Source of the DNA: Alistipes sp.
GTDB lineage: Bacteria > Bacteroidota > Bacteroidia > Bacteroidales > Rikenellaceae
Assembly: GCA_022767745.1 (NCBI GenBank)
Contig: JALENN010000007.1
Coordinates: forward strand, 62,001 to 126,000
Direction: 5' to 3'
Length of the DNA: 64,000 bases
The translations under genes and the position numbers were made by a program. Below the pieces are notes generated by a model. The model was not told where the DNA came from, ran no database searches, and saw nothing but the letters and a program-made list of their open reading frames with translations. Numbering within the stretch: position 1 is the stretch's first letter; each line of letters starts with the position of its first letter. This document shows, in pieces, positions 1 to 8,478 of the stretch.

Positions 1-483
1 AAGAAGAACTCGGAGTACGGCGAGCAGCTCAGCGAGAAGCAGAAGGCGAAGTACACGTACGGTATTCTGGAGAAGCAGTTCGCCCGCACGTATGAGGCGG
101 CAGCCCGTATGGGCGGTATCACGGGTGAGAACCTGCTGAAGCTGCTCGAGTGCCGTCTGGACAATGTAGTCTATCGTCTGGGCATCGCGCCTACGCGCGC
201 CGCAGCCCGTCAGCTGGTGTCGCACCGTCACATCTGCGTCAACGGCGAGGTTGTAAACATTCCGTCGTATTCGCTTCGCGTAGGCGACATCGTGTCGGTA
301 CGCGAGAAGTCGAAGAGCTTGGAGGTAATTACGTCGACAGTAGCCGGCTCGTCGCGCAGCCGTTACGCATGGCTCGAGTGGGACGGCGCCACGATGAGCG
401 GTAAGCTCCTGCAGAAACCCGAACGCGAGGAGATTCCCGAGAACATCAAGGAGCAGCTGATCGTCGAGCTGTACTCGAAGTAG
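1..483 (+). CDS. rpsD: 30S ribosomal protein S4, 5'-truncated by the window edge
   Basis: The frame is open from base 1 and gives 160 residues; full S4 is about 200, so roughly the first 40 are outside the window. An S4-type RNA-binding domain is visible ([11 protein letters not shown], then [19 protein letters not shown] and [11 protein letters not shown]). S4 is a primary 16S rRNA binder in 30S assembly. It sits 25 bases before rpoA, as in the usual alpha operon (rpsM-rpsK-rpsD-rpoA-rplQ). In many bacteria S4 represses its own operon; nothing in this part of the sequence tests that. Confidence 0.97.
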   Translation, partial: KKNSEYGEQLSEKQKAKYTYGILEKQFARTYEAAARMGGITGENLLKLLECRLDNVVYRLGIAPTRAAARQLVSHRHICVNGEVVNIPSYSLRVGDIVSVREKSKSLEVITSTVAGSSRSRYAWLEWDGATMSGKLLQKPEREEIPENIKEQLIVELYSK

Positions 484-508
484 TAATTAATACAAATTCA
501 ATAATTTT

Positions 509-1501
509 ATGGCAATATTAGCATTCCAGAAACCTGAAAAGGTTATTATGCTCGAAGCCACCGCGTCGTTCGGAAAATTCGAGTTCCGGCCGCTGGAACC
601 CGGCTTCGGTATGACAGTCGGCAACGCTTTGCGACGCGTTTTGCTCTCATCGTTGGAGGGTTATGCAATTACGACCGTAAAGGTAGCCGGAGTGAACAAT
701 GAGTTTGCCGCTATTCCGGGAGTGATGGAGGGTATGATGGATATCATCCTCAAGCTCAAGCAGATCCGTTTTCTGCGCACGGTGGACAATCAGGACTTTG
801 AGAAGGTCACCGTCAACGTAGCGGGTGTAACCGAGCTTACCGCAGGATATATTTCGAACTACCTTTCGTCGTTCAAGGTTCTGAATCCCGATCTTGTAAT
901 CTGCCATCTTGCGCCGGGTACGAAGATGCAGATTACGCTTACGATCGGCAAGGGCCGCGGATATGTGCCTTCTGAAGAGAACGCCCCCGCCGAGAAGGAG
1001 CTGGACGTTCTTCCCATCGACTCGATCTTCACGCCCATCAAGAACGTGAAGTATTCGATCGAGGACTACCGTGTGGAGCAGAAGACCGACTACGAAAAGT
1101 TGAATTTGGAGATTACTACCGATGGATCAATCCATCCCAAGGAGGCCTTGAAAGAGGCTGCCAAGATACTCATCCAGCACTTCATGCTCTTCTCGGACGA
1201 GAAGATCACCATCAACATGGACGACAACAGCGACAACGATACGCTGGACGACGAGGCACTGCGCATGCGTCAGTTGCTGAAGACGAAGCTGTCGGATCAG
1301 GATCTGAGCGTACGCGCCCTGAACTGTCTGAAGGCAGCCGATGTCGACACGGTCGGCGATCTGGTGAAGCTGAACCGCAACGATTTGCTGAAGTTCCGCA
1401 ACTTCGGTAAGAAGTCGCTCACGGAGCTGGACGAGTTGCTGGCATCACTTAACCTTAAGTTCGGAATGGACGTATCAATCTACAAACTTGATAAAGACTA
1501 A
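509..1501 (+). CDS. rpoA: DNA-directed RNA polymerase alpha subunit
   Basis: The protein has 330 residues, normal for the family. The N-terminal dimerisation and assembly domain (about 1-235) contains [19 protein letters not shown]. An acidic linker ([14 protein letters not shown]) leads to a C-terminal helix-hairpin-helix domain (about 255-320, [20 protein letters not shown] and [13 protein letters not shown]), which contacts upstream promoter DNA and regulators. The gene lies between rpsD and rplQ with short gaps (25 and 2 bases), so the three are almost certainly co-transcribed. Confidence 0.98.
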   Translation: MAILAFQKPEKVIMLEATASFGKFEFRPLEPGFGMTVGNALRRVLLSSLEGYAITTVKVAGVNNEFAAIPGVMEGMMDIILKLKQIRFLRTVDNQDFEKVTVNVAGVTELTAGYISNYLSSFKVLNPDLVICHLAPGTKMQITLTIGKGRGYVPSEENAPAEKELDVLPIDSIFTPIKNVKYSIEDYRVEQKTDYEKLNLEITTDGSIHPKEALKEAAKILIQHFMLFSDEKITINMDDNSDNDTLDDEALRMRQLLKTKLSDQDLSVRALNCLKAADVDTVGDLVKLNRNDLLKFRNFGKKSLTELDELLASLNLKFGMDVSIYKLDKD

Positions 1502-1503
1502 TT

Positions 1504-2082
1504 ATGAGACACAATAAGAATTTCAATCACCTCGGCAGAAAGGCTGGTCACCGCAAGGCTATGCTGTCGAACATGGCTGCGTCTCTGATCCTGCACAAGC
1601 GCATCGAGACCACCGTAGCCAAGGCTAAGGCTGTACAGCAGTTTGTCGAGCCTCTGGTAACCAAGTCGAAGGAGGACACTACCCACTCGCGTCGTGTAGT
1701 ATTCTCGTACCTGAAGCAGAAGGAGGCTGTTTCGGAGCTGTTCCGTACGGTAGCCCCGAAGATCGCCGAGCGTCCAGGCGGTTACACCCGTATCCTTAAG
1801 ACCGGATTCCGTCTGGGTGACGGTGCCGACATGTGCATCATCGAGCTGGTAGACTTCAACGACGCCTACACGTTCGGTAAGGTAGCGACGGCAGAGGAGG
1901 CCAAGCCCAAGACGCGTCGTTCGCGCAAGAGCGCTGCCAAGAAGACCGACGCCGTAGAGGATGCCACGGTCGTAGAGGAGAAGAAGGCTGCTGCCAAGAC
2001 GAAGGCTCCCAAGAATGTCGCAGTCAAGGGTGCCGCTGCTCCCAAGGCAGTAAAGAAGACCAACGTAGGTAAGAAGATGTAA
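1504..2082 (+). CDS. rplQ: 50S ribosomal protein L17 with a basic C-terminal tail
   Basis: The first ~125 residues are a normal L17 core ([57 protein letters not shown]). The remaining ~65 residues are a low-complexity Lys/Ala/Pro tail ([38 protein letters not shown]) resembling histone H1-like tails, making the protein 192 residues against about 120-130 in most bacteria. L17 lies near the exit tunnel on the 50S subunit; the tail is probably disordered and rRNA-binding (inference). It is the last gene of the operon and is followed by a strong terminator. Confidence 0.97.
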   Translation: MRHNKNFNHLGRKAGHRKAMLSNMAASLILHKRIETTVAKAKAVQQFVEPLVTKSKEDTTHSRRVVFSYLKQKEAVSELFRTVAPKIAERPGGYTRILKTGFRLGDGADMCIIELVDFNDAYTFGKVATAEEAKPKTRRSRKSAAKKTDAVEDATVVEEKKAAAKTKAPKNVAVKGAAAPKAVKKTNVGKKM

Positions 2083-2112
2083 TCGGCACGCGCCGTAATC
2101 ATATTACCGATG

Positions 2113-2144
2113 ACGGCTTTCCTTTCGGGGAAAGCCGTTTTTTT
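2113..2144 (+). terminator. Rho-independent terminator after rplQ
   Basis: A 10-base-pair stem (ACGGCTTTCC with GGAAAGCCGT) and a 6-base loop are followed by seven T. It ends the rpsD-rpoA-rplQ unit. Confidence 0.93.
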
Positions 2145-2299
2145 GTGCCATAATCCGAGCGTGGGGTGCGGAGCGTTGGGGCGCGCAGATGTGGCGGAAG
2201 CGGCGGATGAGCGGGCCGGATGGCGAGTGAGGCGATACTGACCCGATACCGGACAAGTATGGCAGCTGCGACTGGGTCGGCTGCGATCGACGGACATGA

Positions 2300-2336
2300 A
2301 AAACGCCGGCTGGAGAGGATTCCCTGCCGGCGTTTT
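2300..2336 (-). terminator. Terminator after the MgtC-like gene
   Basis: The inverted repeat AAAACGCCGGC / GCCGGCGTTTT with a 15-base loop starts 19 bases past the stop of the minus-strand MgtC-like gene. The symmetry (A-run on one side, T-run on the other) lets it work in both directions. Confidence 0.85.
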
Positions 2337-2354
2337 GCCTGTTTGGGACGGCTG

Positions 2355-3032
2355 TCAAATAAGCCGCTCGACGAGTATGCGCTTGTCCTGCTGCAGGATG
2401 TCGAGCAGCGCCTCGTTTGAACAGTTCCCCTTGCGCACCTTGCGTATCTGTACCAGCAGGCGGGTGCGGTAGATGACGCCCGTCTCGGTGCGTTCGGTCT
2501 CGAGTTCGAACGATACGACCGCATAACCCATCTCGCTCAGCCGTGCGAGGGTCTCGTCGACGACGCTGCGTTCGAGCGTCGAGAATGTGAGCGACACGCG
2601 GTGAGACCCGAGGCTGCCGAAGAAGAGGTTCAGCACCTCGAGGCCCACGAGCGTCAGCAGCGTCGCGGCTACGGCCACGCCGTACATTCCTGCGCCCGTG
2701 GCCATGCCTACGCCCGATATGGCCCACAGGCTCGCCGCCGTGGTGAGGCCGCGCACGATCTGTCGGTGGAATATGATGGCTCCGGCGCCGATGAAACCGA
2801 TGCCGCTTACGACTTGTGCGGCGACGCGGCTGGGGTCGAGGCGCAGCCCGTCGTGTGCGGCGAGGAACTCCTCGAATCCCCACTGCGATATTATCATGAA
2901 GAGGGCGCTGCCCAGCGATACGAGGAAGTGGGTGCGGAATCCCGCCTCCTTGACCCTCCATTCGCGTTCGATACCCACCACCGTGCCGAGCACTCCTGCC
3001 ACCACGAGGCGTAAAATGAATACCCAAGTCAT
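2355..3032 (-). CDS. MgtC/SapB family membrane protein
   Basis: The protein has 225 residues. The N-terminal ~135 form the hydrophobic MgtC domain with about four membrane segments and the family signature (GTVVGIEREWRVKEAGFRTH, then VVSGIGFIGAGAIIF and GLTTAASLWAISGVGMATG). The C-terminal ~80 residues (SHRVSLTFSTLERSVVDE onward) form a soluble ACT-like domain. MgtC proteins are linked to magnesium limitation and, in Salmonella, to modulation of the F-type ATPase; the role of this homologue is unknown. It is transcribed alone. Confidence 0.9.
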   Translation of the reverse strand: MTWVFILRLVVAGVLGTVVGIEREWRVKEAGFRTHFLVSLGSALFMIISQWGFEEFLAAHDGLRLDPSRVAAQVVSGIGFIGAGAIIFHRQIVRGLTTAASLWAISGVGMATGAGMYGVAVAATLLTLVGLEVLNLFFGSLGSHRVSLTFSTLERSVVDETLARLSEMGYAVVSFELETERTETGVIYRTRLLVQIRKVRKGNCSNEALLDILQQDKRILVERLI

Positions 3033-3162
3033 TGTTTTGCGTTTTTACAAGTTTCTGACGTCGTTGTCCGCCGCACGTCCGTGCATGCGGATACGGAAGC
3101 GCCCTTGCCATCCTGCCGCTGCCGCGATGCGTGGCTGCGGTGGGTGCACGGGCTATCCTATC

Positions 3163-3170
3163 CAAAGGTA
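3163..3170 (-). promoter_or_regulatory. Possible -7 element for the MgtC-like gene
   Basis: On the minus strand the bases read TACCTTTG, matching TAnnTTTG, about 130 bases upstream of the start codon. No clear -33 partner is seen, so this is weak. Confidence 0.4.
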
Positions 3171-3279
3171 GTGAAAAATATCGAACGGTGTACACGCCGA
3201 CGCCCCCTGAAGGGGCTCCCGAGGCGGCGGATACACACTGCGGGGGCGTTTCAGGAGACGTCGACGGGGCGGGACGGTG

Positions 3280-3903
3280 CTATGCCGCGCCGCAGAAGAA
3301 GCCTATGAGTATCGGCACGCTCACCTCGAGTGCCATGCCGTGCGTCACGGCAAGGGGTACGACATCCTTGCCCTCGGCCTCGCGTACGATTGTGGGCAGG
3401 CATACGTCCATCGAGTTGATGCCGGCGACCGATATGGGGGCGTAGCGCCCGCCCCAGCGGGCGAAGAGCGACGCCCCGAAGAGGGCCGACATCTCGCGTA
3501 TGATATTCGCCAGCAGGGCTATGGTGGCCAGCTCGGCGGCATCGGGAGCCGCGCCCTTAATGTCGGCTATCATAACCGACGAGAGGGAGTAGTATCCGAA
3601 TCCGCTGCCGAGGGCGAGGCAGTCGGCGAGGCTGCGGTCGGAGAGCAGGAATACTGCCGCGGCCGAGAAGAGCAGCGTGCCGGCTATGGTGGCTACGGGC
3701 AACAGCAGCATGCCCGCGCCGAACGATTGCCGTATGTTGCGCAGGTCGTCCGAGGCGCCGAGCCCGATGCCTACCTGGAATATGAGGGCCGAGAGTATCA
3801 CGACGGGGACATTGTGTCCCAGCAGCCATGCGGGAACCATGTCGAGGCGTGCGGCTGCGATGCCCGCAACGAAGCAGGCGATTATTACGAGATTGCTTTT
3901 CAT
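3280..3903 (-). CDS. Lysine exporter LysO-like, large subunit (DUF340)
   Basis: This 207-residue hydrophobic protein begins MKSNLVIIACFVAGIAAARLD. Conserved-looking segments include SALIFQVGIGLGASDDL, ALGSGFGYYSLSSVMIADIKG and GINSMDVCLPTIVREAEG, typical of the core of LysO (YbjE), which exports L-lysine and its analogue thialysine. The start is the ATG at 3903, which overlaps the stop of the upstream gene in an ATGA. An open frame extends further upstream, but that part lies over the other gene. It forms a two-gene unit with the next entry, which supplies the part that is N-terminal in single-chain LysO. Confidence 0.82.
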   Translation of the reverse strand: MKSNLVIIACFVAGIAAARLDMVPAWLLGHNVPVVILSALIFQVGIGLGASDDLRNIRQSFGAGMLLLPVATIAGTLLFSAAAVFLLSDRSLADCLALGSGFGYYSLSSVMIADIKGAAPDAAELATIALLANIIREMSALFGASLFARWGGRYAPISVAGINSMDVCLPTIVREAEGKDVVPLAVTHGMALEVSVPILIGFFCGAA

Positions 3904-4175
3904 CGTCCGCCTCCTTTCCCTATTATGCGCCGTGCGGCGCGTGCTGCCACGATGCTGCCGGCGATGCCGAGCAGTGCCACGATGGCGGCCTGCCATCCGT
4001 AGCGGCCGAGGTTGTCGATGAGTTTGTCGTCGGCGCCCACCGCCGCCCCGAATACGAAGAGCAGGGCAGGTACGGTGAAGCGTATGCCGCGCTCGGCAGC
4101 CTTGGCGGCGGGGGTGCGGCGCGTGGCCAGGCCCACCGCTATTCCCGTGATGAGAATGAACAGTATGCGAAACAT
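3900..4175 (-). CDS. LysO-like small subunit (N-terminal part of DUF340)
   Basis: This 91-residue protein has about three membrane segments (MFRILFILITGIAVGLATRR, FTVPALLFVFGAAVGADDKL, WQAAIVALLGIAGSIVAARAA). It matches the first ~90 residues of single-chain LysO. The four-base ATGA overlap with the downstream large gene implies translational coupling and a fixed ratio, as expected for a two-chain transporter. It could be recorded only as a hypothetical membrane protein without this context. Confidence 0.75.
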   Translation of the reverse strand: MFRILFILITGIAVGLATRRTPAAKAAERGIRFTVPALLFVFGAAVGADDKLIDNLGRYGWQAAIVALLGIAGSIVAARAARRIIGKGGGR

Positions 4176-4460
4176 TGTTGTCGGATTTTATGACCCGCGG
4201 CGTACGGCGGCACGACAGGCCCCCGGGGCAGCCTGCAGGTCGGTTTTGTCGTTCGTGTTGAATGTGTGGGTGGTGGCGGGCAGGCATGTGTGCGGCCCGC
4301 TGCGCCCTTGCGGGCGCGGAACGATCAGATGAATCCGCTGAACCAGTGGACGTGAGCCGTCGCCGTCGAGTGCCGTGTGATGCGCTCGCCGCCGTTTCGT
4401 GTATGTCCTCCGTGCAGTCTCATATCCACGTCGAATGTTCGTTGTTTCGGTTTGGGGCTG
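4176..4460 (-). other. Long untranslated leader of the split lysO unit
   Basis: About 280 bases separate a good minus-strand promoter from the first codon. The leader holds a small open frame of 32 residues (4423 down to 4325, beginning MRLHGGHTRN and rich in His) and, just after its stop, a GC-rich hairpin with a GNRA-type loop (GCGCCC-GCAA-GGGCGC, 4302-4317) that can alternatively pair with a nearby GCGGGC. I do not recognise the lysine riboswitch consensus. The leader may be regulatory, but this is inference. Confidence 0.4.
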
Positions 4461-4492
4461 CAAATATAGCGCTTTTTTTCAAAATACAACAA
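4461..4492 (-). promoter_or_regulatory. Promoter for the split lysO unit
   Basis: On the minus strand TATATTTG (4468-4461) forms the -7 element, with TTG 18 to 21 bases upstream as the -33 element. It abuts the terminator of the upstream EamA gene. Confidence 0.65.
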
Positions 4493-4528
4493 TCGCCCCT
4501 TCGGACCGTGCGCGGCCTAAGGGGCGAT
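4492..4528 (-). terminator. Terminator after the EamA transporter gene
   Basis: A 10-base-pair stem (ATCGCCCCTT / AAGGGGCGAT) with a 17-base loop is followed on the minus strand by TGTTGTATTTT. It lies 33 bases past the stop. Confidence 0.8.
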
Positions 4529-4560
4529 GGCGTTTCGTTTGCAGGCCGTGCAGCCGCGGT

Positions 4561-5454
4561 TTACGGTTTTGCGGCGGCGCGGTTTGTCCGCGACACATGG
4601 TACATCTGCAGCAGCAGCGAGCCGGCGATCATGAGCAGCCCTGCGTAGAACGACGCCCCGAGCATGCGGTGCTCGTTGAATATGACGATGGCGAGCACGA
4701 TGCTGTATATCGGCTCCAGATTGAAGCTTATGCTTACGGTGAAGGCGCTGATTCTCTTCTGGGCCTCGTTCAGCAGTGTACACATGGCTACGGTGCAGGC
4801 CAGGGCGAGCAGTGCGAGGTAGAGGAAGTCCATCGGGTCGCTTATCCCGACGGGCGTATGCTGCCATCGGGCGTATATGGGCATGAGCAGAGCGAGGGCC
4901 ACGCTGCCGCCGCCCATCTGCAGCATCGTTGTCCGCATGGCGTCGTCGGCGGCCCCGGGACTGTTTGCCGTCTCGTTAAGCGTGGCGTAGATGGCGAACA
5001 GCAGCGCCGATATTACCCCGAAGATTATACCCGCGCGGAACGAGCTGTCGAAGTGGAATATGAGCGATATGCCGGCGAGCGTGAGCGAACTGAGCGCCAG
5101 CTCGACGGGCGAGAAGCGCCTGCGGCCTATGAGCGGCGCTATTATGGCCGTGAAGAAGCTCGACAGGCAGAAGCATACCACCCCGACCGAGACGTTGGCG
5201 TACTTGATGCTGGCGTAGAACATCACCCAGTGCAGGGCCAGTATGGCGCCGTTGGCGATGGTGCGCGTGTCGCGGCGGGAGATTGAGATACGGCGCCGCC
5301 GCGCGACGTGTATGGCCAGCAGTACCGCGCATGCGAAGAGCATGCGGTACCATGTCGTCAGCACGGCGTCCAACGATACGAGGTTCCCGAATATGCTCGA
5401 GAATGCGGCCAGCAATATTGCGGCGTGAAGCTGTATGTATGCCTTTCGTGTCAT
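4561..5454 (-). CDS. EamA/DMT family transporter
   Basis: The 297-residue protein is hydrophobic throughout and has the internal two-fold repeat of ten-helix DMT exporters: a first half with LVSLDAVLTTWYRMLFACAV and ILALHWVMFYASIKYANVSV, and a second half ending SFNLEPIYSIVLAIVIFNEH. In this superfamily the N/L-E-P-[IV] motif lies in the second EamA domain. Members export amino acids or other metabolites; the substrate here cannot be told. The adjacent lysine exporter hints at amino-acid export, but the two are separate units. Confidence 0.9.
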   Translation of the reverse strand: MTRKAYIQLHAAILLAAFSSIFGNLVSLDAVLTTWYRMLFACAVLLAIHVARRRRISISRRDTRTIANGAILALHWVMFYASIKYANVSVGVVCFCLSSFFTAIIAPLIGRRRFSPVELALSSLTLAGISLIFHFDSSFRAGIIFGVISALLFAIYATLNETANSPGAADDAMRTTMLQMGGGSVALALLMPIYARWQHTPVGISDPMDFLYLALLALACTVAMCTLLNEAQKRISAFTVSISFNLEPIYSIVLAIVIFNEHRMLGASFYAGLLMIAGSLLLQMYHVSRTNRAAAKP

Positions 5455-5460
5455 GCGGAT

Positions 5461-5491
5461 AAAAGCCTGACGAGTTGGTCCCGTCAGGCTT
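5461..5491 (-). terminator. Terminator after the ABC exporter operon
   Basis: The stem AGCCTGACG / CGTCAGGCT with a 9-base loop and a short T-run on the minus strand lies between the permease stop (5519) and the EamA start (5454). Confidence 0.85.
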
Positions 5492-5518
5492 GTGAAGTCG
5501 CGTTTTCAATCGGTGCGG

Positions 5519-6832
5519 CTACTGCCGTATCCACGAGAGCAGCTCCTTGAACGAGGGGCGCTTGCCGTGCATGAGGATGCCGACGCGGTAGATACGCGCT
5601 GCGAGCCATATCATTGCTGCAACCGATGCGTAGAGCAGCACCAGCGAGAGTATGATCTGCCACGAGGGTATTTGTGACGGTATCCGCGCAATCATGACGA
5701 TGGGCGAGGTGAAGGGTATGATCGAACCCCAGAATGCCACCGTCGAGTTGGGATCCTCGAATACGGCCATCATAATGAAGAAACCGACGATGATGGGGAT
5801 CATTATGGGGGTCTGTAGCTGCTGTGCATCCTGTACCGAATCGACGCTCGAGCCGGCGGCGGCGAAGAGGGCCGAGTAGAAGAGGAATCCTCCCACGAGG
5901 AACAGCAGCAGGTAGACGAACATCATCACCATCTGCGTGGGGTTCGTTGCCATCGACACGGCCGAGATAAGGTCGGCATCCATGCCGGCCTGTGCCGAGG
6001 TCATGGTTCCGGCCTCGACCGCGCGAACGGTCTCCATCATATCGGCGGGAACGAGTGCCGACATCAGGGCCGCGCCCACACCGCATATCAGGATGGCCCA
6101 GATGACCACCTGCGTGGCGGCTACCGACACCACGCCGAGGATCTTGCCCGTCATAAGCTGGAAGGGCGATACGCTCGTCACCAGCACGTCCAGCACGCGG
6201 CTGCCCTTCTCCTCGATCACCGAGGTCATCACCATCGATCCGTATATGACGATGAACATGTAGAGCACCATTCCCATCACAAAGCCCAGTACATATGACA
6301 GCCCCGACGAGGTGGCCTCGGTGGGCTCCTCACCCTCGGCAAGGTCGGTGCGGTATGCCGAAAGCGATACGTCGACCTTGACGTCCTTCATTATCTGGTC
6401 GAGGTTCGCGATGTCGTAACGCTTCAGACGCTCGTTCTCGATTATACGCTCCATCTGCGAGGTGATCTCGCTCTCGAGGCTTATCGACGACGACGAACTT
6501 GTATAGAGTTTTACGTTCTTGGGGTTGTCGACTATATCCTTGCCTATCCACAGTGCACCGAACAGGTCGGTGTTGGCGCGCACCTGGTCGAGGGTCTGGT
6601 CGGTCGGTTCGAAGATTATGTCCTCGTTGCTCTCGAGCCCCGGGGCGATGATGCCGCTCTCGTCGATTACGAGCAGGTGCTTGGTCTCGCCCTTGGCGAA
6701 TACCATTATCAGCGTGGGAACCGTCATCAGCGCCAGCATCAGCAGCGGCGTGAGGATGGTGGTTATGATGAACGACTTCTTGCGTACCCGCTCGTTGAAT
6801 TCGCGGGCTATGATTATGCTTATCTTGTTCAT
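5519..6832 (-). CDS. ABC transporter permease, ABC-2/NatB type
   Basis: The 437-residue protein has one N-terminal membrane segment (about 20-45, SFIITTILTPLLMLALMTVP), a large extracytoplasmic domain (about 50-180) and a bundle of five or six C-terminal membrane segments (GLSYVLGFVMGMVLYMFIV onward). The cytoplasmic sequence IEEKGSRVLDVLVTSVSPFQLM is typical of NatB/ABC-2 permeases. It pairs with the ATPase encoded 54 bases upstream. NatAB proteins are known for sodium or drug export, but the substrate of this one is not determined by sequence. Confidence 0.9.
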   Translation of the reverse strand: MNKISIIIAREFNERVRKKSFIITTILTPLLMLALMTVPTLIMVFAKGETKHLLVIDESGIIAPGLESNEDIIFEPTDQTLDQVRANTDLFGALWIGKDIVDNPKNVKLYTSSSSSISLESEITSQMERIIENERLKRYDIANLDQIMKDVKVDVSLSAYRTDLAEGEEPTEATSSGLSYVLGFVMGMVLYMFIVIYGSMVMTSVIEEKGSRVLDVLVTSVSPFQLMTGKILGVVSVAATQVVIWAILICGVGAALMSALVPADMMETVRAVEAGTMTSAQAGMDADLISAVSMATNPTQMVMMFVYLLLFLVGGFLFYSALFAAAGSSVDSVQDAQQLQTPIMIPIIVGFFIMMAVFEDPNSTVAFWGSIIPFTSPIVMIARIPSQIPSWQIILSLVLLYASVAAMIWLAARIYRVGILMHGKRPSFKELLSWIRQ

Positions 6833-6886
6833 TGTCGTGATGTTTTATTGTCAGGTATGGTTGCTTGGCGCGGTCTCGGCCCGCTT

Positions 6887-7810
6887 TTACAGCTTGCCCT
6901 CGACGGCGCGGATGAATATGTCGTTCATGCTCGGGATCACCTCGTTGAACGAGCGCAGCTCGATGGCGTCGTTTACGGCGGCCACCGTCTGCCGCACCGT
7001 GGCGGCGGGGTTGAGCTTGAGGCGCGTGGTGTGGTAGGGCGTGTCGCTCACTGCGGTGGTGCCCAGCAGCTCGGCCATGGGGGCAACGGCGCTCTCCAGC
7101 GTGGCGGGGTCGCCTCCGTAGGTCACCTCGAAGATGTTCTCGCCGAAGCGGCGGCGAACCTCGTCGACCGAACCCGAGAGGATGTTATGCGACTTGTTGA
7201 TAAGGGTAATGTGGTCGCATATCTCCTCGACGCTCGACATGTTGTGGGTCGAGAATATCACCGTCGCGCCGTTGTCGCGCAGACGCAGGATCTCCTTCTT
7301 GAGCAGGTTGGCGTTGATGGGGTCGAATCCCGAGAATGGCTCGTCGAAGATCAGCAGGCGCGGCTCGTGCACCACCGTGGTGATGAACTGCACCTTCTGC
7401 GCCATACCCTTCGAGAGGTCCTCGACCTTCTTGTCCCACCAGTCCTCGATGCCGAAGCGGACGAACCACTTCTTCAGGCGCTCGATGGCCCCGCGGCGCG
7501 AGAGACCCTTCAGCTGGGCGAAGAATATGGCCTGCTGGCCCACCTTCATCTTCTTGTAGAGTCCGCGCTCCTCGGGCAGGTAGCCTATGTGGCGGATGTC
7601 GTCGTCGGTGATGGGGCGTCCGTCGAAGGTGACAGAGCCGGCGTCGGGCAGCGTGATGCGGTTGATGACGCGTATGAGTGTGGTCTTGCCCGCGCCATTG
7701 GGGCCGAGCAGACCGTAGATGGAGCCCTTGGGCACCTCGAGCGATACGTCGTCGAGGGCCGTGTGGCCCGAATAGCGTTTGGTGACGTTCGCTATCTGCA
7801 GAATATTCAT
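6887..7810 (-). CDS. ABC transporter ATP-binding protein, NatA-like
   Basis: The 307-residue protein starts MNILQIANVTKRYSGHTALDD at 7810; an open frame to 7978 adds 56 residues of non-family sequence that overlaps the promoter. Walker A GPNGAGKT is at 36-43, the signature LSKGM at 132-136 and Walker B LLIFDEP at 152-158, followed by the switch His in FSTHNMSS. The last ~85 residues are the accessory C-terminal region of the CcmA/NatA branch (DUF4162-like). It powers the permease encoded just downstream. Confidence 0.94.
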   Translation of the reverse strand: MNILQIANVTKRYSGHTALDDVSLEVPKGSIYGLLGPNGAGKTTLIRVINRITLPDAGSVTFDGRPITDDDIRHIGYLPEERGLYKKMKVGQQAIFFAQLKGLSRRGAIERLKKWFVRFGIEDWWDKKVEDLSKGMAQKVQFITTVVHEPRLLIFDEPFSGFDPINANLLKKEILRLRDNGATVIFSTHNMSSVEEICDHITLINKSHNILSGSVDEVRRRFGENIFEVTYGGDPATLESAVAPMAELLGTTAVSDTPYHTTRLKLNPAATVRQTVAAVNDAIELRSFNEVIPSMNDIFIRAVEGKL

Positions 7811-7861
7811 GTTCGGTAGGGTTGTTAGTGTTATGCGTAATATCAGTCGCAGTGACGGAGA

Positions 7862-7869
7862 CAAAATTA
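7862..7869 (-). promoter_or_regulatory. -7 element for the natAB-like operon
   Basis: TAATTTTG on the minus strand, about 50 bases upstream of the ATPase start. Upstream is A/T-rich without a clean TTTG at the right distance. Confidence 0.55.
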
Positions 7870-8019
7870 CAAAACCGATGATAAAAAATATTATTTTTTC
7901 TCTTAAAATCTCATTACACGATGCCGCACGGGGCTGTCCGCGCGGCGGTTGCGGCCCCGAAGAAGGGTCGTCCGCCACCCATGCCGCCGGAGCCGCGGCG
8001 ACGGAATGCGGCGGAAAAA

Positions 8020-8051
8020 TTTGGAGGCTTCGACCGAATGCGCTATCTTTG
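8020..8051 (+). promoter_or_regulatory. Promoter of cobalamin riboswitch 1
   Basis: TTTG at 8020-8023, a 20-base spacer and TATCTTTG at 8044-8051 match the Bacteroidetes consensus exactly. Transcription would start near 8057, right at the 5' strand of the riboswitch P1 stem. The 200 bases before it, back to the start of the ABC ATPase gene, hold only that gene's promoter. Confidence 0.88.
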
Positions 8052-8057
8052 TCGGCG

Positions 8058-8270
8058 TATCGGTTTCCCGATGGCCGGCATCGTCGGCCGGGGAATCAAA
8101 AGGGAAACGGGTGAGAATCCCGTACAGTTCCCGCTGCTGTATGCTCCTCCGCCTCGGGCGGATATAGGGGCGGCTCTCTTGACCACTGATCCTGCAGGAT
8201 CGGGAAGGTGCCGTCACCCGGAGCGAGTCAGAAGACCTGCCGATGCCGCGACACACGCATTTCGCCTGCG
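8058..8270 (+). ncRNA. Cobalamin riboswitch 1
   Basis: The sequence shows the conserved aptamer core in order: AAAAGGGAAACGGGTGAGAA, a match for CAGTTCCCGCTGCTGT, CCACTG, GGGAAGGTGCC and the B12 box AGTCAGAAGACCTGCC (within 8226-8241). P1 closes by TATCGG (8058-8063) with CCGATG (8240-8245). A further hairpin CGCA-N7-TGCG (8256-8270) follows and resembles the expression-platform stem that forms a kissing loop with L5. Binding of cobalamin would repress the genes downstream. About 200 further bases (8271-8478), with no feature I recognise beyond a small GC hairpin, separate it from the first reading frame. Confidence 0.95.
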
Positions 8271-8478
8271 GAGAACGGGTTCTGCGTTGGATTTACAATC
8301 GGTATTTTCTTTTGTTCGGCATGCTTGTGCGTACCGTGACGCCGAAGCCCCGCCGGCTTCGCTCGCGTCGTTGTCGCCGTCTGCCCGCAGGGTGTCGGCC
8401 GACCCCGCCGGGATCGCTGTGCCTGTTGTCGCGCAATGGATCGTATTTCAGACCATTGTTTAATATAAACTGTTGTTT

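Noticed and set aside
3200..3249. ACGCCCCC / GGGGGCGT inverted repeat downstream of lysO as a terminator
   Set aside because: There is no T-run on the minus strand and the loop is long, so I did not list it.
4176..4460. Lysine riboswitch before the lysO pair
   Set aside because: I looked for the conserved L-box core and did not find it; only an unexplained leader is reported.
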